64,000 nucleotides of DNA from Parendozoicomonas callyspongiae (lineage in GTDB: Bacteria > Pseudomonadota > Gammaproteobacteria > Pseudomonadales > Endozoicomonadaceae). The position numbers and the translations under genes were made by a program. Below are positions 35,162-46,657 of this stretch, one piece after another (position 1 is the first letter of the stretch; each line of letters starts with the position of its first letter). The notes beneath the pieces are model-generated. The model ran no database searches. It was not told the DNA's origin and was given only the letters and a program-made list of their open reading frames with translations. The stretch covers positions 20,376-84,375 of the forward strand of contig NZ_JAMFLX010000020.1 in NCBI RefSeq assembly GCF_023502345.1. The letters are read 5' to 3'.

Positions 35162-36439
35162 TTATTTGGCTGGGTAATCCCGCTTGGCAGGCCCTGTGTA
35201 GAGCTGGCGAGGACGGCCAATACGATAGCTATGGCTGATCATCTCATGCCAGTGAGCAATCCAGCCGGGAGTGCGGCCTGTGGCAAAGATAACGGTGAAC
35301 ATCTCAACAGGAATACCCAGTGCTTTCAGGATAATGCCGGAGTAGAAGTCCACATTGGGATACAGCTTGCGCTCAACAAAGTATTCATCTTCAAGAGCGA
35401 TCTGCTCCAGGCGCTTGGCAATCCTGAGCAGAGGATCATTGATACCAAGCTCTCCCAGAACTTCATCACAGGTCTGCTTCATAACCTTCGCGCGTGGGTC
35501 GAAGTTTTTGTAGACCCGGTGACCGAAGCCCATCAGACGGAAGGGATCATCCTTATCTTTGGCTCGCTTGATAAAGGTATCGATATGTTTCTCGTTACCA
35601 ATTTCCTCAAGCATCTTCAGTACGGCCTCATTGGCACCACCGTGAGCAGGGCCCCACAGGGCAGCGATACCGGATGCAATACAGGCAAACGGATTGGCAC
35701 CACTGGAACCTGCCAGCCTTACGGTTGATGTAGAGGCATTCTGCTCATGGTCAGCATGGAGCAGGAAGATGCGATCCATGGCCTTGGCCAGTACCGGGTT
35801 GACCTTGTACTCCTCGCAGGGAGTAGCAAACATCATATGCAGGAAGTTACCGCCGTAGGACAGCTCATTGCGTGGATAAACAAATGGCTGACCAACAGAG
35901 TACTTGTAGGCCATGGCTGCCAGGGTCGGCATCTTGGAAATCAGCCTGTGGGCAGTAATCTCACGGTGTCGTTCGTTATTGATGTCCAACGAGTCGTGAT
36001 AGAACGAGGAGAGCGCACCAACCAGGCCGCACATAATGGCCATAGGATGAGCATCACGGCGGAAACCTTTCAGGAATGAAATGATCTGCTCATGCACCAT
36101 GGTGTGATGCAGGATGGTATTTGAGAACTTCTCCCGTGCATCGGCATCGGGCAGCTCTCCATAAAGCAGCAGATAGCAGACTTCAAGGAAGTCAGAATGT
36201 TCTGCAAGTTGTTCTATCGGATAACCCCGATGTAAAAGGACACCTTTATCGCCATCTATATAAGTGATGGCAGATTCACAGGCAGCTGTGGAAACAAACC
36301 CAGGGTCGTATGTGAATATTCCATTGCTGGTGAGTTTTTGAACGTCAATGACGTCGGGTCCAAGAGTTCCGCTGTGAACCGGCAGTTCCAGTGACAGGTC
36401 ACTACCTTCTATGGTTAGCCGCGCAAGCTTCTCAGCCAT
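35162..36439 (-). CDS. gltA: Citrate synthase (type II)
   Basis: A 425-residue hexameric-type citrate synthase that condenses oxaloacetate and acetyl-CoA, the first TCA step. Signatures: [20 protein letters not shown] with catalytic His, [18 protein letters not shown], and [17 protein letters not shown] with the second catalytic His; the C-terminal catalytic Asp is in the [11 protein letters not shown] neighbourhood. The N-terminal GYPIEQLAE and beta-domain mark the NADH-sensitive Gram-negative type. The ribosome site GGAGGG precedes ATG 36439. It diverges from sdhC and has its own good sigma70 promoter. Confidence 0.98.
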   Translation of the reverse strand: MAEKLARLTIEGSDLSLELPVHSGTLGPDVIDVQKLTSNGIFTYDPGFVSTAACESAITYIDGDKGVLLHRGYPIEQLAEHSDFLEVCYLLLYGELPDADAREKFSNTILHHTMVHEQIISFLKGFRRDAHPMAIMCGLVGALSSFYHDSLDINNERHREITAHRLISKMPTLAAMAYKYSVGQPFVYPRNELSYGGNFLHMMFATPCEEYKVNPVLAKAMDRIFLLHADHEQNASTSTVRLAGSSGANPFACIASGIAALWGPAHGGANEAVLKMLEEIGNEKHIDTFIKRAKDKDDPFRLMGFGHRVYKNFDPRAKVMKQTCDEVLGELGINDPLLRIAKRLEQIALEDEYFVERKLYPNVDFYSGIILKALGIPVEMFTVIFATGRTPGWIAHWHEMISHSYRIGRPRQLYTGPAKRDYPAK

Positions 36440-36563
36440 GGGCCCTCCTGCTTATGTAGTTACTTTTTTATCGTATTTTCGATTGTCAGTGGTGGGAGTT
36501 GAAAAGCCGTGTTATTAACTGTTAATAAAATTATCCGACTTTGCTTATGCTGGGTGTGCTCAC

Positions 36564-36591
36564 ACTATAGAGAGATTAACTTTTTTGTCAA
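36564..36591 (-). promoter_or_regulatory. sigma70 promoter of gltA
   Basis: On the minus strand: -35 TTGACA (36586-36591), 16-base spacer, -10 TATAGT (36564-36569). The mRNA leader would be about 118 bases. This is close to consensus. Confidence 0.85.
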
Positions 36592-36766
36592 ACAGCACGG
36601 CAGCAGGAAAAAACAGGAGTCATCCTGTGAATTAAAACAGTGGAATAAGTTTTTCAAAAGCAAAATCACAACACACTTTTAATTCCATTTTTTGCTCACT
36701 TTAAATCAATTGCAGCAACCGGCAGATTGTTTTCTGAACACTTGCCGCAGTGGTTACCCTATGTCG

Positions 36767-36795
36767 TTGTAATTAAAAACCGAAATGGCTATACT
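36767..36795 (+). promoter_or_regulatory. sigma70 promoter of sdhCDAB
   Basis: -35 TTGTAA (36767-36772), 17-base spacer, -10 TATACT (36790-36795). It lies about 120 bases before the sdhC GTG. Confidence 0.82.
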
Positions 36796-36919
36796 GCCGC
36801 CCGAAAGATGGTGATTGTTGGTGCGTATGCTGGGAGTGTCGAGCCGACAGTGTGATCTCAATCGAGAGAGCTTTTTTGCACAATTCTAAGAGCCTGTTCG
36901 GGCCACAGGGTGTCAAACC

Positions 36920-37294
36920 GTGAATAGTAAGAGACCCGTCAATCTTGATTTGACAACAATAAGGTTGCCCCTGCCTGCATTAACCTCGATTCTGCACCGC
37001 ATTTCGGGTGTTATTCTTTTTGTAGGCATTGCATTCCTTTTATATGGGCTGGATTTATCTCTGAGTTCTCATCGGGGGTATCAGCAGATTGTGGGATATC
37101 TGCATTCACCTCTGGCCAAGTTTATAGCCTGGGGGCTTCTTACCGCTCTCGGGTATCATTTCATTGCCGGAATCAAGCACCTGCTGATGGATGCAGGTTA
37201 TGCAGAAGATAAAGAGTCTGGTCGTGTCGCTTCCGTTATTACCTTGGTGCTGGCAACTGCATTCAGTGCTCTTGCAGGGGGGTGGGTATGGTAA
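36920..37294 (+). CDS. sdhC: Succinate dehydrogenase cytochrome b556 subunit SdhC
   Basis: A 124-residue three-helix membrane anchor of complex II. The family N-terminus (RPVNLDLTTIRLPLPALTS), quinone-site LHRISGVILF and heme-ligand His in GYHFIAGIKHLLMD are present. It starts at GTG 36920. With SdhD it binds heme b and ubiquinone. It overlaps sdhD by seven bases. Confidence 0.97.
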   Translation: MNSKRPVNLDLTTIRLPLPALTSILHRISGVILFVGIAFLLYGLDLSLSSHRGYQQIVGYLHSPLAKFIAWGLLTALGYHFIAGIKHLLMDAGYAEDKESGRVASVITLVLATAFSALAGGWVW

Positions 37295-37656
37295 CCAATA
37301 TAACAAGCCTTACCCGCAGCGGGTTACGCGACTGGATGGTGCAACGGCTGTCAGCCATTATTCTTGCTGTTTACACCGTGTTTATGCTCGCCTGGCTGGT
37401 TCTTCAGCCTGATGTGGGCTATCAGGCCTGGCGAGAGCTGTTTGATCAGACATGGATGCGTGTCTTTAGTCTACTTACCCTGTTTTCTCTTGGTGCCCAT
37501 GCCTGGGTTGGTATGTGGACGATTTCCGGTGATTACTTAAATGAACGTGCCCTTGGCTCCAAGGCGCTGGCAATTCGCTTTTTATTCCAGCTGGTCTGCG
37601 CAATCGTCATGTTCAGTTATATGGTCTGGGGTGTTCAGATTCTCTGGGGGCTATAA
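37288..37656 (+). CDS. sdhD: Succinate dehydrogenase membrane anchor SdhD
   Basis: A 122-residue three-helix subunit. The ATG at 37288 is preferred (GGGGGGT site); a GTG at 37282 would add two residues. Conserved: RDWMVQRLSAIILAVYT, then GAHAWVGMWTISGDYL with the second heme-b His and the quinone-site Asp-Tyr. It overlaps sdhC and ends three bases before sdhA. Confidence 0.96.
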   Translation: MVTNITSLTRSGLRDWMVQRLSAIILAVYTVFMLAWLVLQPDVGYQAWRELFDQTWMRVFSLLTLFSLGAHAWVGMWTISGDYLNERALGSKALAIRFLFQLVCAIVMFSYMVWGVQILWGL

Positions 37657-37659
37657 GGA

Positions 37660-39432
37660 ATGTCAAAAATTCGCACGTTGACGTTTGATGCGATTGTTAT
37701 TGGTGGGGGAGGGGCCGGCATGCGTGCGGCCCTGCAGCTGACAGAAGCCGGTATCAGTACTGCCTGTATTACGAAAGTCTTTCCAACCCGTTCTCATACA
37801 GTTTCTGCTCAGGGTGGTATCACCTGTGCTATCGCCAGCGATGATCCCAATGATGACTGGCGCTGGCATATGTACGACACCGTCAAAGGTTCGGACTATA
37901 TCGGAGATCAGGATGCCATCGAGTATATGTGCTCAGTTGGCCCCCAGGCAGTCTATGAACTTGATCATATGGGCTTGCCTTTCTCCCGAACTGAAGCGGG
38001 TCGTATTTACCAGCGTCCTTTCGGTGGTCAGTCCAAAAATTTTGGTGAGGGTGGTCAGGCTGCCCGCACCTGTGCTGCTGCCGACCGAACCGGTCACGCA
38101 CTTCTTCATACTCTTTATCAGGGTAACCTCAAGGGTGGAACAACTTTCCTGAATGAGTGGTATGCCGTTGACCTGGTGAAGAATCAGGCCGGTCAGGTAG
38201 CCGGTGTGATTGCTATCTGTATCGAAACCGGTGAAGTGGTTTATGTCAAAGCCAAGGCAACCGTTATGGCCACCGGTGGAGCAGGGCGTATCTATGCTTC
38301 TACAACCAATGCTTTGATCAATACCGGAGATGGTGTTGGTATGGCACTGCGTGCCGGCTACATGGCCCAGGATATGGAGATGTGGCAGTTCCATCCCACC
38401 GGTATTCACGGTGCCGGTGTGCTGGTAACAGAAGGTTGTCGTGGCGAGGGTGGCTATCTGATTAATGCAGATGGTGAGCGCTTTATGGAGCGTTATGCAC
38501 CGAATGCCAAAGATCTTGCTGGCCGGGATGTAGTGGCTCGCTCCATGATTATTGAAATTATGGAGGGTCGGGGTGCCGGTCCAAATAAAGATCATGTACT
38601 GCTGAAACTTGATCACCTGGGCGAAGAGACACTGTTGCTGCGATTGCCGGGTATCTGTGAACTGTCGAAAACTTTCGCCCATGTTGATCCGGTGAAAGAG
38701 CCTGTACCTGTTGTTCCGACCTGTCACTATATGATGGGGGGGATTCCCACCAATATTGGTGGTCAGGCACTGTCACAGAATGCAGCAGGTCAAGAGGAAG
38801 TTGTTGAAGGTCTTTACGCCTGTGGTGAAGCTGCCTGTGTGTCCGTTCATGGTGCCAACCGTCTGGGTGGCAACTCTCTCCTTGATCTTGTGGTATTTGG
38901 CCGTGCTGCAGGTATCCAGATTGAGAAGAGTTTGAATGAAGGTTTCGACTCTGTTGATGCCAGTGACTCAGATATTGATGCCGCCATGACTCGACTCAAC
39001 CGCCTCAACAGCTCAACTGCTGGGGAGAAGGTGGCAGATGTTCGCAGGGATCTGCAGAGCATCATGCAGCTCCACTTTGGTGTGTTCCGGGAAGAGACTT
39101 CCATGCAGGAAGGTCTGCAGAAACTGGATGAGCTGAAAGGGCGTTTGGAGAAAACTCATCTGGCCGACAAGAGCCAGGCATTCAATACCGCACGTATTGA
39201 AGCCCTAGAGCTGGATAATCTCTATGAAGTGGCTTATGCAACAGCTGTTTCTGCCTTTGAGCGTAAGGAATCCCGTGGTGCGCATGCCCGGAATGATTAC
39301 CAGGAACGGGATGATGAGAACTGGCTGAAGCACTCTCTTTACTTCCCGAATGAGAAGCGGGTTGGCAAGCGTGACGTTAACTTTGCGCCCAAAACCATGG
39401 AGGCCTTCCCTCCGAAGGCTCGAACTTACTAG
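37660..39432 (+). CDS. sdhA: Succinate dehydrogenase flavoprotein SdhA
   Basis: A 590-residue flavoprotein that oxidises succinate to fumarate. FAD-binding [13 protein letters not shown] at the N-terminus; the covalent-FAD His is in [12 protein letters not shown]; catalytic stretches include [26 protein letters not shown] and [19 protein letters not shown]. The C-terminus ends in the usual AFPPKARTY. Soluble, docked on SdhB. Downstream of sdhD by three bases. Confidence 0.99.
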   Translation: MSKIRTLTFDAIVIGGGGAGMRAALQLTEAGISTACITKVFPTRSHTVSAQGGITCAIASDDPNDDWRWHMYDTVKGSDYIGDQDAIEYMCSVGPQAVYELDHMGLPFSRTEAGRIYQRPFGGQSKNFGEGGQAARTCAAADRTGHALLHTLYQGNLKGGTTFLNEWYAVDLVKNQAGQVAGVIAICIETGEVVYVKAKATVMATGGAGRIYASTTNALINTGDGVGMALRAGYMAQDMEMWQFHPTGIHGAGVLVTEGCRGEGGYLINADGERFMERYAPNAKDLAGRDVVARSMIIEIMEGRGAGPNKDHVLLKLDHLGEETLLLRLPGICELSKTFAHVDPVKEPVPVVPTCHYMMGGIPTNIGGQALSQNAAGQEEVVEGLYACGEAACVSVHGANRLGGNSLLDLVVFGRAAGIQIEKSLNEGFDSVDASDSDIDAAMTRLNRLNSSTAGEKVADVRRDLQSIMQLHFGVFREETSMQEGLQKLDELKGRLEKTHLADKSQAFNTARIEALELDNLYEVAYATAVSAFERKESRGAHARNDYQERDDENWLKHSLYFPNEKRVGKRDVNFAPKTMEAFPPKARTY

Positions 39433-39453
39433 GGTTAAGGAGGGAGAACGATT

Positions 39454-40164
39454 ATGAGTTTAAAGGTAAGCGTTTACCGCTATAACCCTGAGAAAGACAA
39501 AGCACCATGGATGCAGGACTTTGATGTCGAGGTTCCTGAAGGCAAAGATCTGATGGTGCTGGATGTTCTGGCCCTGATCAAAGAGCAGGATGACAGTCTG
39601 GTTTACCGCCGTTCGTGTCGGGAAGGTGTTTGTGGTTCTGACGGAATGAATATCAGTGGAACCAATAACCTGGCCTGTATTACCCCGTTATCGGAAGCAG
39701 CGCCTAACGGCAAGCTGGTGCTGCGTCCACTACCTGGGTTGCCGGTGATTCGTGATCTGGTGGTCGATATGTCTCTTTTCTACAAACAGTATGAAAAGAT
39801 CCGTCCCTACCTGATTAACGATACCGCACCGCCGGCCATTGAACGTCTGCAGTCTCCGGAAGAGCGGGAAAAACTGGATGGTCTGTATGAGTGCATTCTG
39901 TGCGCCTGTTGCTCAACATCCTGCCCGTCTTTCTGGTGGAATCCGGACAAGTTTATTGGACCTGCAGGTTTGCTTCAGGCTTATCGGTTCCTGGCGGACA
40001 GTAGGGATACTGCCACTGAAGAGCGACTATCGGATCTCGATGACCCATTCAGTGTGTTCCGTTGCCGGGGAATTATGAACTGCGTCAATGTTTGTCCTAA
40101 AGGATTGAATCCAACAAGGGCGATTGGGCATATAAGAAATATGCTTCTGGCGAGTGGGACCTAG
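39454..40164 (+). CDS. sdhB: Succinate dehydrogenase iron-sulfur subunit SdhB
   Basis: A 236-residue protein with all three clusters: [2Fe-2S] ligands in SCREGVCGSDGMN and NLAC, [4Fe-4S] in CILCACCSTSC, and the shared [3Fe-4S]/[4Fe-4S] motif CRGIMNCVNVCPKGLNP. It passes electrons from FAD to ubiquinone. The ribosome site GGAGGGAG is strong. No sharp terminator follows, so some read-through into the suc genes is likely. Confidence 0.98.
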   Translation: MSLKVSVYRYNPEKDKAPWMQDFDVEVPEGKDLMVLDVLALIKEQDDSLVYRRSCREGVCGSDGMNISGTNNLACITPLSEAAPNGKLVLRPLPGLPVIRDLVVDMSLFYKQYEKIRPYLINDTAPPAIERLQSPEEREKLDGLYECILCACCSTSCPSFWWNPDKFIGPAGLLQAYRFLADSRDTATEERLSDLDDPFSVFRCRGIMNCVNVCPKGLNPTRAIGHIRNMLLASGT

Positions 40165-40291
40165 TAAAAAGTGATGGTGTCAGGTTGAGTCTGGCACCTG
40201 ATTTAGGACACATACCGTTGATATGTGCAGTTTGAACAGGATGCATATGTTTTCAGGCACTTAACAGGTGATTTTGCCTGTTGTAAATGCC

Positions 40292-40297
40292 TATAAT
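40292..40297 (+). promoter_or_regulatory. Candidate -10 box for a sucA promoter
   Basis: Perfect TATAAT in the sdhB-sucA gap. There is no good -35 at 16-18 bases; an upstream TG is one base off an extended -10. The implied leader is about 500 bases. Confidence 0.4.
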
Positions 40298-40456
40298 GAA
40301 ACACTGTTTATCGCGGGTTAATGACTTTAAAAGAGGATGACCCGCGTGGTGTAAAGGTCATACCGGTATCTGGTTAAGAACTGATCAGTGCGGTGAGGCT
40401 GGAACGAGACAAAACTAGCAATAAGGGACGCTGGAACTCTTTAATTCCTCTTCCCG

Positions 40457-40519
40457 AACAGCCATGAGCGAGAAAATTTCTTTATTGTCACCTTAGGGGC
40501 AATAAAGAAATTTCCATGG
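40457..40519 (+). repeat. Intergenic element copy A (long hairpin before sucA)
   Basis: AACAGCCATGAGCG, then a 14-base perfect stem AAATTTCTTTATTG (40474-40487) / CAATAAAGAAATTT (40500-40513) with a 12-base loop, then CCATGG. The outer CCAT (40462-40465) pairs with ATGG (40516-40519), leaving the GAGCG side as a 5' bulge. The same plan, with a different stem sequence, is seen before gspG. Confidence 0.65.
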
Positions 40520-40800
40520 TAGATAACACAACCTCAGCGGAACATTTTACCTTTTGGGAAAGTTCTGCTCACCTGAAACAGAGAAGCCGTCGTTTTAAGG
40601 GGCAGGTGACGAGGAGTTTATCCTCGTGGTTGATAATCGTTATGAGTCTCGAAAGGTTTAACCAACAGGGGCAGCCGGATACAATCTGGACTATCTGTCG
40701 GAGCCGGTATTTAACATGAGCATCCTTTTGTTTGTATCAGTTGAATACCTGTACAGTCATCCGCTGGATAGCGTCCCGAACTTCTGGGGTGAAAGTGACT

Positions 40801-43647
40801 ATGCAGGATAGTGTTATGCAGCGGATGTGGCAGACTGCCCATCTATCAGGGGGTAACGCTGCATACGTAGAAGGGCTTTATGAGCTTTATCTGCGTGATC
40901 CTAATGGCGTGCCTGAGCAATGGCGCGACTACTTTGCCGGGTTGCCCCAATTGAAGGGTGTCCACACCGGTGATGTTCCACATTCAACTGTTCGAGAAAC
41001 CTTTGTACACCTGGCTCGTAACCGCAATAGACAGCAGCCGGTTGCTCCGAGCGCTGTCAGCAGCGAGCATGAAAAAAAGCAGGTTCTGGTCCTGCGTCTT
41101 ATTAATGCCTATCGAGTCCGTGGGCATCAGAAAGCCCAGCTTGATCCTTTAGAACTGATGGTTCGCAGTGATGTTCCTGATTTGCATCTTGAGCATCACG
41201 GTCTGACTGAAGCCGATGTTGATATTCCGTTTCAGACTGGTTCCCTTTTCTTTGGCCGTGAAGAGGCCACTCTTGGTGAAATCCGCGATCTGCTTGAAGC
41301 CACTTACTGCGGCTCAATCGGTGCGGAATTTATGCATATTGTCGATACCGAGCAGCGTCGCTGGTTCCAGCAGAAACTCGAAAGTGTACGCAGCAAGCCT
41401 TCCATGAGCGTTGATGCCCGCATGCATGTGCTGGAGCGTCTTACTGCTGCAGAAGGTTTGGAAAAATACCTGGGCACCAAGTATCCAGGAACCAAGCGCT
41501 TTGGTCTGGAAGGTGGCGAATCACTAATTCCGATGCTGGACGAAATGATCCAGCGGGCAGGTAGCGGTGAAACCAAGGAAGTGGTTATTGGTATGGCCCA
41601 CCGTGGCCGCCTCAATGTACTGGTTAATACCCTCGGAAAAAATCCTGGCGAACTGTTTGATGAGTTTGAAGGGAAGATCAAACTCCATACCGAGAATGGC
41701 TCCGGTGATGTGAAATATCACCAGGGTTTCTCTTCCAATGTTATGACCCCCGGTGGTGAAATTCATCTTGCCCTGGCCTTTAACCCGTCTCACCTGGAAA
41801 TTGTCAGCCCGGTGGTAGAGGGTTCTGTGCGTGCCCGGCAGGACCGACGTGAAGATATTCACCGTGACCAGGTTATGCCTATCTCGATTCATGGAGATGC
41901 TGCTTTTGCCGGTCAGGGTGTGGTTATGGAAACATTCCAGCTTTCCCAGACCCGGGCTTATGGAACTGGTGGCACTATCCATATTGTGATCAACAACCAG
42001 GTTGGTTTTACCACCAGTAAGCCTGAAGATGCCCGCTCCACCGAATATTGCACCGATGTTGCCAAGCTGGTGGATGCCCCCATTCTGCACGTCAATGGTG
42101 ATGATCCTGAAGCGGTGGTTTTTGCTACCAAACTGGCAGTAGATTATCGAAAAGAATTCAAGCGTGATGTTGTCATTGACCTGGTCTGTTATCGCAGACG
42201 TGGTCATAACGAGGCTGATGAGCCATCTTCTACCCAGCCACTGATGTACAGTCAGATCAAGGTTCAGGATACAACCCGCACTCTGTATGCCAGTCATCTG
42301 GTTGAGCAGGGGGTTATGAGCCCTGAACAGTCTGAAGATATGGTTGAGGATTATCGCAACAACCTCGAGACAGGGCAGCATGTGGCCAAGAGCCTTGTGC
42401 GGGAACCCAATACCAAACTGTATGTTGACTGGTCCCCTTATGTGAACCACAAGTGGACGGCCCGTCACGATACCCGTGTTGCTGTTGGGGTTCTGCAGGA
42501 GCTGGGTCAGAAAATGTGTGAAGTTCCGGAAGGATTCGCACTCCAGCGCCAGGTTGGTAAAATCTATGATGACCGTCGCAAGATGGCGGCGGGTGCACTA
42601 CCAATCAACTGGGGTATGGGTGAGCTGCTGGCTTATGCAACATTGTTGATGGAAGGTCATCCGGTTCGTTTAACAGGCCAGGACGTTGGCCGGGGTACTT
42701 TCTCTCATCGTCATGCTGTGTTGCATAACCAGAAAGACGCTTCCACCTATGTACCTTTGAGCCAGCTCTCTGAAGAGCAGCCTAAGATCCAGATTTATGA
42801 CTCGGTTCTTTCTGAAGAGGCGGTACTGGCTTTTGAATATGGCTATGCCACAACCCGCCCTAAGTCTCTGGTTATCTGGGAGGCGCAGTTTGGTGATTTT
42901 GCCAATGGTGCACAGGTGGTGATTGACCAGTTTATTACCAGTGGTGAGTCAAAGTGGGGACGGCTGTGTGGTTTGACCATGCTGCTGCCACACGGATATG
43001 AAGGGCAGGGGCCGGAACATTCATCAGCACGTCTGGAAAGATTCCTGCAGCTTTGCGCCGAACATAATATCCAGGTCTGTGTACCAACAACACCGGCACA
43101 GGTTTTCCATATGATGCGCCGCCAGGTGTTGCGACCTTTGCGTAAACCGCTAGTAGTGTTCTCGCCCAAGAGTCTGCTTCGCCATAAGCAGGCGGTATCG
43201 ACTCTGGAACAGCTGGCCGACGGTTCCTTCCAGACGGTAATCCCGGAAATAGATGAACAGGATGTAGCAAAAGTCACCCGTCTGGTTCTCTGCAGCGGAA
43301 AAGTTTATTACGATCTGCTTAACAAGCGTCGTGAACACAATCTCGGCCATATCGCTATTATCCGCATAGAGCAGCTCTACCCCTTCCCGGAGGATGATCT
43401 GCAGGATGTGCTGTTTGCCTACAAGAACCTGAAGTCAGTTGTCTGGTGTCAGGAAGAGCCGATGAATCAGGGCGCCTGGTACTGCAGTCAGCATCATATG
43501 CATAAGGTGATAGCGAGCCGTACTAACAACAAACTCACACTACAATATGCCGGTCGTGAAGCATCTGCAGCACCAGCCTGCGGGTATATGTCCATGCATG
43601 TTGATCAGCAGAACAAACTGGTCAGCGATGCACTGGGTATCGAATAA
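40801..43647 (+). CDS. sucA: 2-oxoglutarate dehydrogenase E1 component
   Basis: A 948-residue thiamine diphosphate enzyme that decarboxylates 2-oxoglutarate. The ATG at 40801 gives the family N-terminus (MQRMWQTAHLSGGNAAYVEG); longer in-frame starts do not match. Hallmarks: VIGMAHRGRLNVLVNTLGK, FNPSHLEIVSPVVEGSVRA, the ThDP region HGDAAFAGQGVV and CYRRRGHNEADEPSSTQP, and late WCQEEPMNQGAW. Works with SucB and Lpd, coded next. It is preceded by an unusually long leader. Confidence 0.98.
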   Translation: MQDSVMQRMWQTAHLSGGNAAYVEGLYELYLRDPNGVPEQWRDYFAGLPQLKGVHTGDVPHSTVRETFVHLARNRNRQQPVAPSAVSSEHEKKQVLVLRLINAYRVRGHQKAQLDPLELMVRSDVPDLHLEHHGLTEADVDIPFQTGSLFFGREEATLGEIRDLLEATYCGSIGAEFMHIVDTEQRRWFQQKLESVRSKPSMSVDARMHVLERLTAAEGLEKYLGTKYPGTKRFGLEGGESLIPMLDEMIQRAGSGETKEVVIGMAHRGRLNVLVNTLGKNPGELFDEFEGKIKLHTENGSGDVKYHQGFSSNVMTPGGEIHLALAFNPSHLEIVSPVVEGSVRARQDRREDIHRDQVMPISIHGDAAFAGQGVVMETFQLSQTRAYGTGGTIHIVINNQVGFTTSKPEDARSTEYCTDVAKLVDAPILHVNGDDPEAVVFATKLAVDYRKEFKRDVVIDLVCYRRRGHNEADEPSSTQPLMYSQIKVQDTTRTLYASHLVEQGVMSPEQSEDMVEDYRNNLETGQHVAKSLVREPNTKLYVDWSPYVNHKWTARHDTRVAVGVLQELGQKMCEVPEGFALQRQVGKIYDDRRKMAAGALPINWGMGELLAYATLLMEGHPVRLTGQDVGRGTFSHRHAVLHNQKDASTYVPLSQLSEEQPKIQIYDSVLSEEAVLAFEYGYATTRPKSLVIWEAQFGDFANGAQVVIDQFITSGESKWGRLCGLTMLLPHGYEGQGPEHSSARLERFLQLCAEHNIQVCVPTTPAQVFHMMRRQVLRPLRKPLVVFSPKSLLRHKQAVSTLEQLADGSFQTVIPEIDEQDVAKVTRLVLCSGKVYYDLLNKRREHNLGHIAIIRIEQLYPFPEDDLQDVLFAYKNLKSVVWCQEEPMNQGAWYCSQHHMHKVIASRTNNKLTLQYAGREASAAPACGYMSMHVDQQNKLVSDALGIE

Positions 43648-43683
43648 GCAGGCAAAATCCGGAGCGCAAGGAAACAGATAAAT

Positions 43684-44916
43684 ATGGCCACAGAAATAAA
43701 AGCCCCTGCATTTCCCGAATCCGTTGCTGACGGCACGATTGCCGCATGGCACAAAAAACCGGGTGAAAGCTGTAAACGTGATGAACTGCTTGCGGATATT
43801 GAAACGGACAAAGTGGTGCTGGAAATTGTTGCACCCGCGGATGGTGTGATCACTGATATTGTTAAAGGTGAAGGTGAAACGGTTCTCAGTGAAGAACTGA
43901 TTGGCCACTTCAGAGCTGGTGAAGTAGCAGCTGCCGCACCAGCGAAAGCTGCCCCAGTGCAGCAGACTGCGGCTAAACCTGCATCAGAGGCAGTATTGAG
44001 CCCTGCGGCCAGAAAGGCTGCTGATGAGCATGGAATTAATCCTGCTGATATCACCGGCACTGGTAAAGATGGCCGTATCACCAAGGAAGATGTGCTTGCC
44101 TTTGCCAAGAGCAAGCCTGTGGTAGCAGAAGTGCCTGTTGTTGAGGAGTCAGCTCCTGCTGTTGCCAAACCTTCAGCGTCAACTCCGGCACCTTCTGCCC
44201 CGATATTTGATGGTGAACGTGTAGAGAAACGTGTTCCCATGACGCGCCTGCGGGCCAAGGTTGCAGAACGCCTGGTTCAGGCTCAGCAGACTGCGGCTAT
44301 GTTGACCACATTCAATGAAGTCAACATGAAGCCCATTATGGCCCTGCGGGCGCAATATAAAGATCAATTTGAAAAGCGACATGAAACCAAGCTCGGGTTT
44401 ATGTCGTTCTTTGTCAAAGCTGCCGTGGAGGCCCTGAGAAGGCAGCCGGTAGTAAACGCATCTATTGATGGCAATGATATTGTTTATCATGGCTATCAGG
44501 ATATTGGAGTGGCGGTCTCCAGTGACCGTGGTCTGGTGGTTCCGGTATTGCGCAATGCTGAAGATATGAGTCTTGCCGATATTGAATCGACCATTCGGGA
44601 CTACGGTGGCAAAGCCCGTGACGGCAAACTTTCCATAGACGAAATGACCGGTGGCACTTTCACTATTTCCAATGGTGGGGTGTTTGGTTCCCTTCTATCA
44701 ACGCCGATTCTGAATCCTCCCCAGGCAGCCATACTGGGTATGCACAAAATTCAGGAACGGCCGATGGCGGTGAACGGAGAGGTTGTGATTCTGCCGATGA
44801 TGTATCTGGCACTCTCTTATGATCACCGTCTTCTGGATGGAAAGGAAGCTGTTACATTTCTTGTCACTATGAAAGAACTGCTGGAAGACCCGGCGCGTAT
44901 GCTGCTGGATATTTAA
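43684..44916 (+). CDS. sucB: Dihydrolipoyl succinyltransferase (E2 of 2-oxoglutarate dehydrogenase)
   Basis: A 410-residue E2. One lipoyl domain with Lys43 in ETDKVVLEI, an Ala/Pro-rich linker, the E3-binding domain ([20 protein letters not shown]), a second linker, and the catalytic domain ending with [14 protein letters not shown], which holds the active His and Asp. Twenty-four copies form the core. Ribosome site AGGAAA precedes the ATG, 36 bases past sucA. Confidence 0.98.
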   Translation: MATEIKAPAFPESVADGTIAAWHKKPGESCKRDELLADIETDKVVLEIVAPADGVITDIVKGEGETVLSEELIGHFRAGEVAAAAPAKAAPVQQTAAKPASEAVLSPAARKAADEHGINPADITGTGKDGRITKEDVLAFAKSKPVVAEVPVVEESAPAVAKPSASTPAPSAPIFDGERVEKRVPMTRLRAKVAERLVQAQQTAAMLTTFNEVNMKPIMALRAQYKDQFEKRHETKLGFMSFFVKAAVEALRRQPVVNASIDGNDIVYHGYQDIGVAVSSDRGLVVPVLRNAEDMSLADIESTIRDYGGKARDGKLSIDEMTGGTFTISNGGVFGSLLSTPILNPPQAAILGMHKIQERPMAVNGEVVILPMMYLALSYDHRLLDGKEAVTFLVTMKELLEDPARMLLDI

Positions 44917-44987
44917 TTGCTGATATTTTCATAAACTGCCCTGGGCGAGGAATGCCGTTAAAGAGCAGCTTTATGGTGAAGGGCTGA

Positions 44988-46508
<1,521 letters not shown>

Positions 46509-46539
46509 TATTCTCCCTTCTTCAAAAATTAGAAAACTG

Positions 46540-46641
46540 CGCCCGGTTCATTATTTATTCGAGCCGGGTTAGCCAAGAGGAGGTAGACAGGACGTGAGGG
46601 ATTATGTCCTGTCAATAATGATAAAGGTGCGCTGCGGCGCA
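46540..46641 (+). promoter_or_regulatory. Structured leader before sucC
   Basis: Three hairpins in a row: CCCGGTTC (46542-46549) / GAGCCGGG (46561-46568) with one G-U; GACAGGAC (46586-46593) / GTCCTGTC (46606-46613), perfect, 12-base loop; TGCGC (46628-46632) / GCGCA (46637-46641). No T-run follows the first two. A cis-acting RNA is plausible; conserved RNA motifs before suc genes are known in other proteobacteria, but I cannot match this one to them. Confidence 0.6.
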
Positions 46642-46657
46642 AAAACAGGGTATTTGA

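Larger units (their letters stand above)
36440..36919. other. gltA-sdhC divergent control region
   Basis: 480 bases without a gene. It carries the gltA promoter (36564-36591, minus) and the sdhC promoter (36767-36795, plus), with about 175 AT-rich bases between them where shared regulators could bind. The sdhC leader is about 117 bases with short hairpins (TGTCG-AGC-CGACA near 36838) and a GAGAGAGC-T6 patch that could attenuate weakly. Confidence 0.7.
40165..40800 (+). other. Long structured intergenic region between sdhB and sucA
   Basis: 636 bases without a recognisable gene. In order: hairpin GGTGTCAG/CTGGCACC (40176-40198), hairpin ACAGG/CCTGT (40265-40282), a TATAAT box (40292-40297), hairpin CGCGGGT/ACCCGCG (40312-40346), then the repeated element copy A (40457-40519). 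An open frame of 67 codons starts in the CCATGG of that element, but its product is unlike any protein I know. The region looks like a promoter plus a ~500-base leader for sucABCD. Confidence 0.55.

Noticed and set aside
40516..40719. A 67-codon open frame starting in the CCATGG of element copy A
   Set aside because: The product resembles nothing, has no ribosome site outside the hairpin and lies in a structured leader; chance is likelier.
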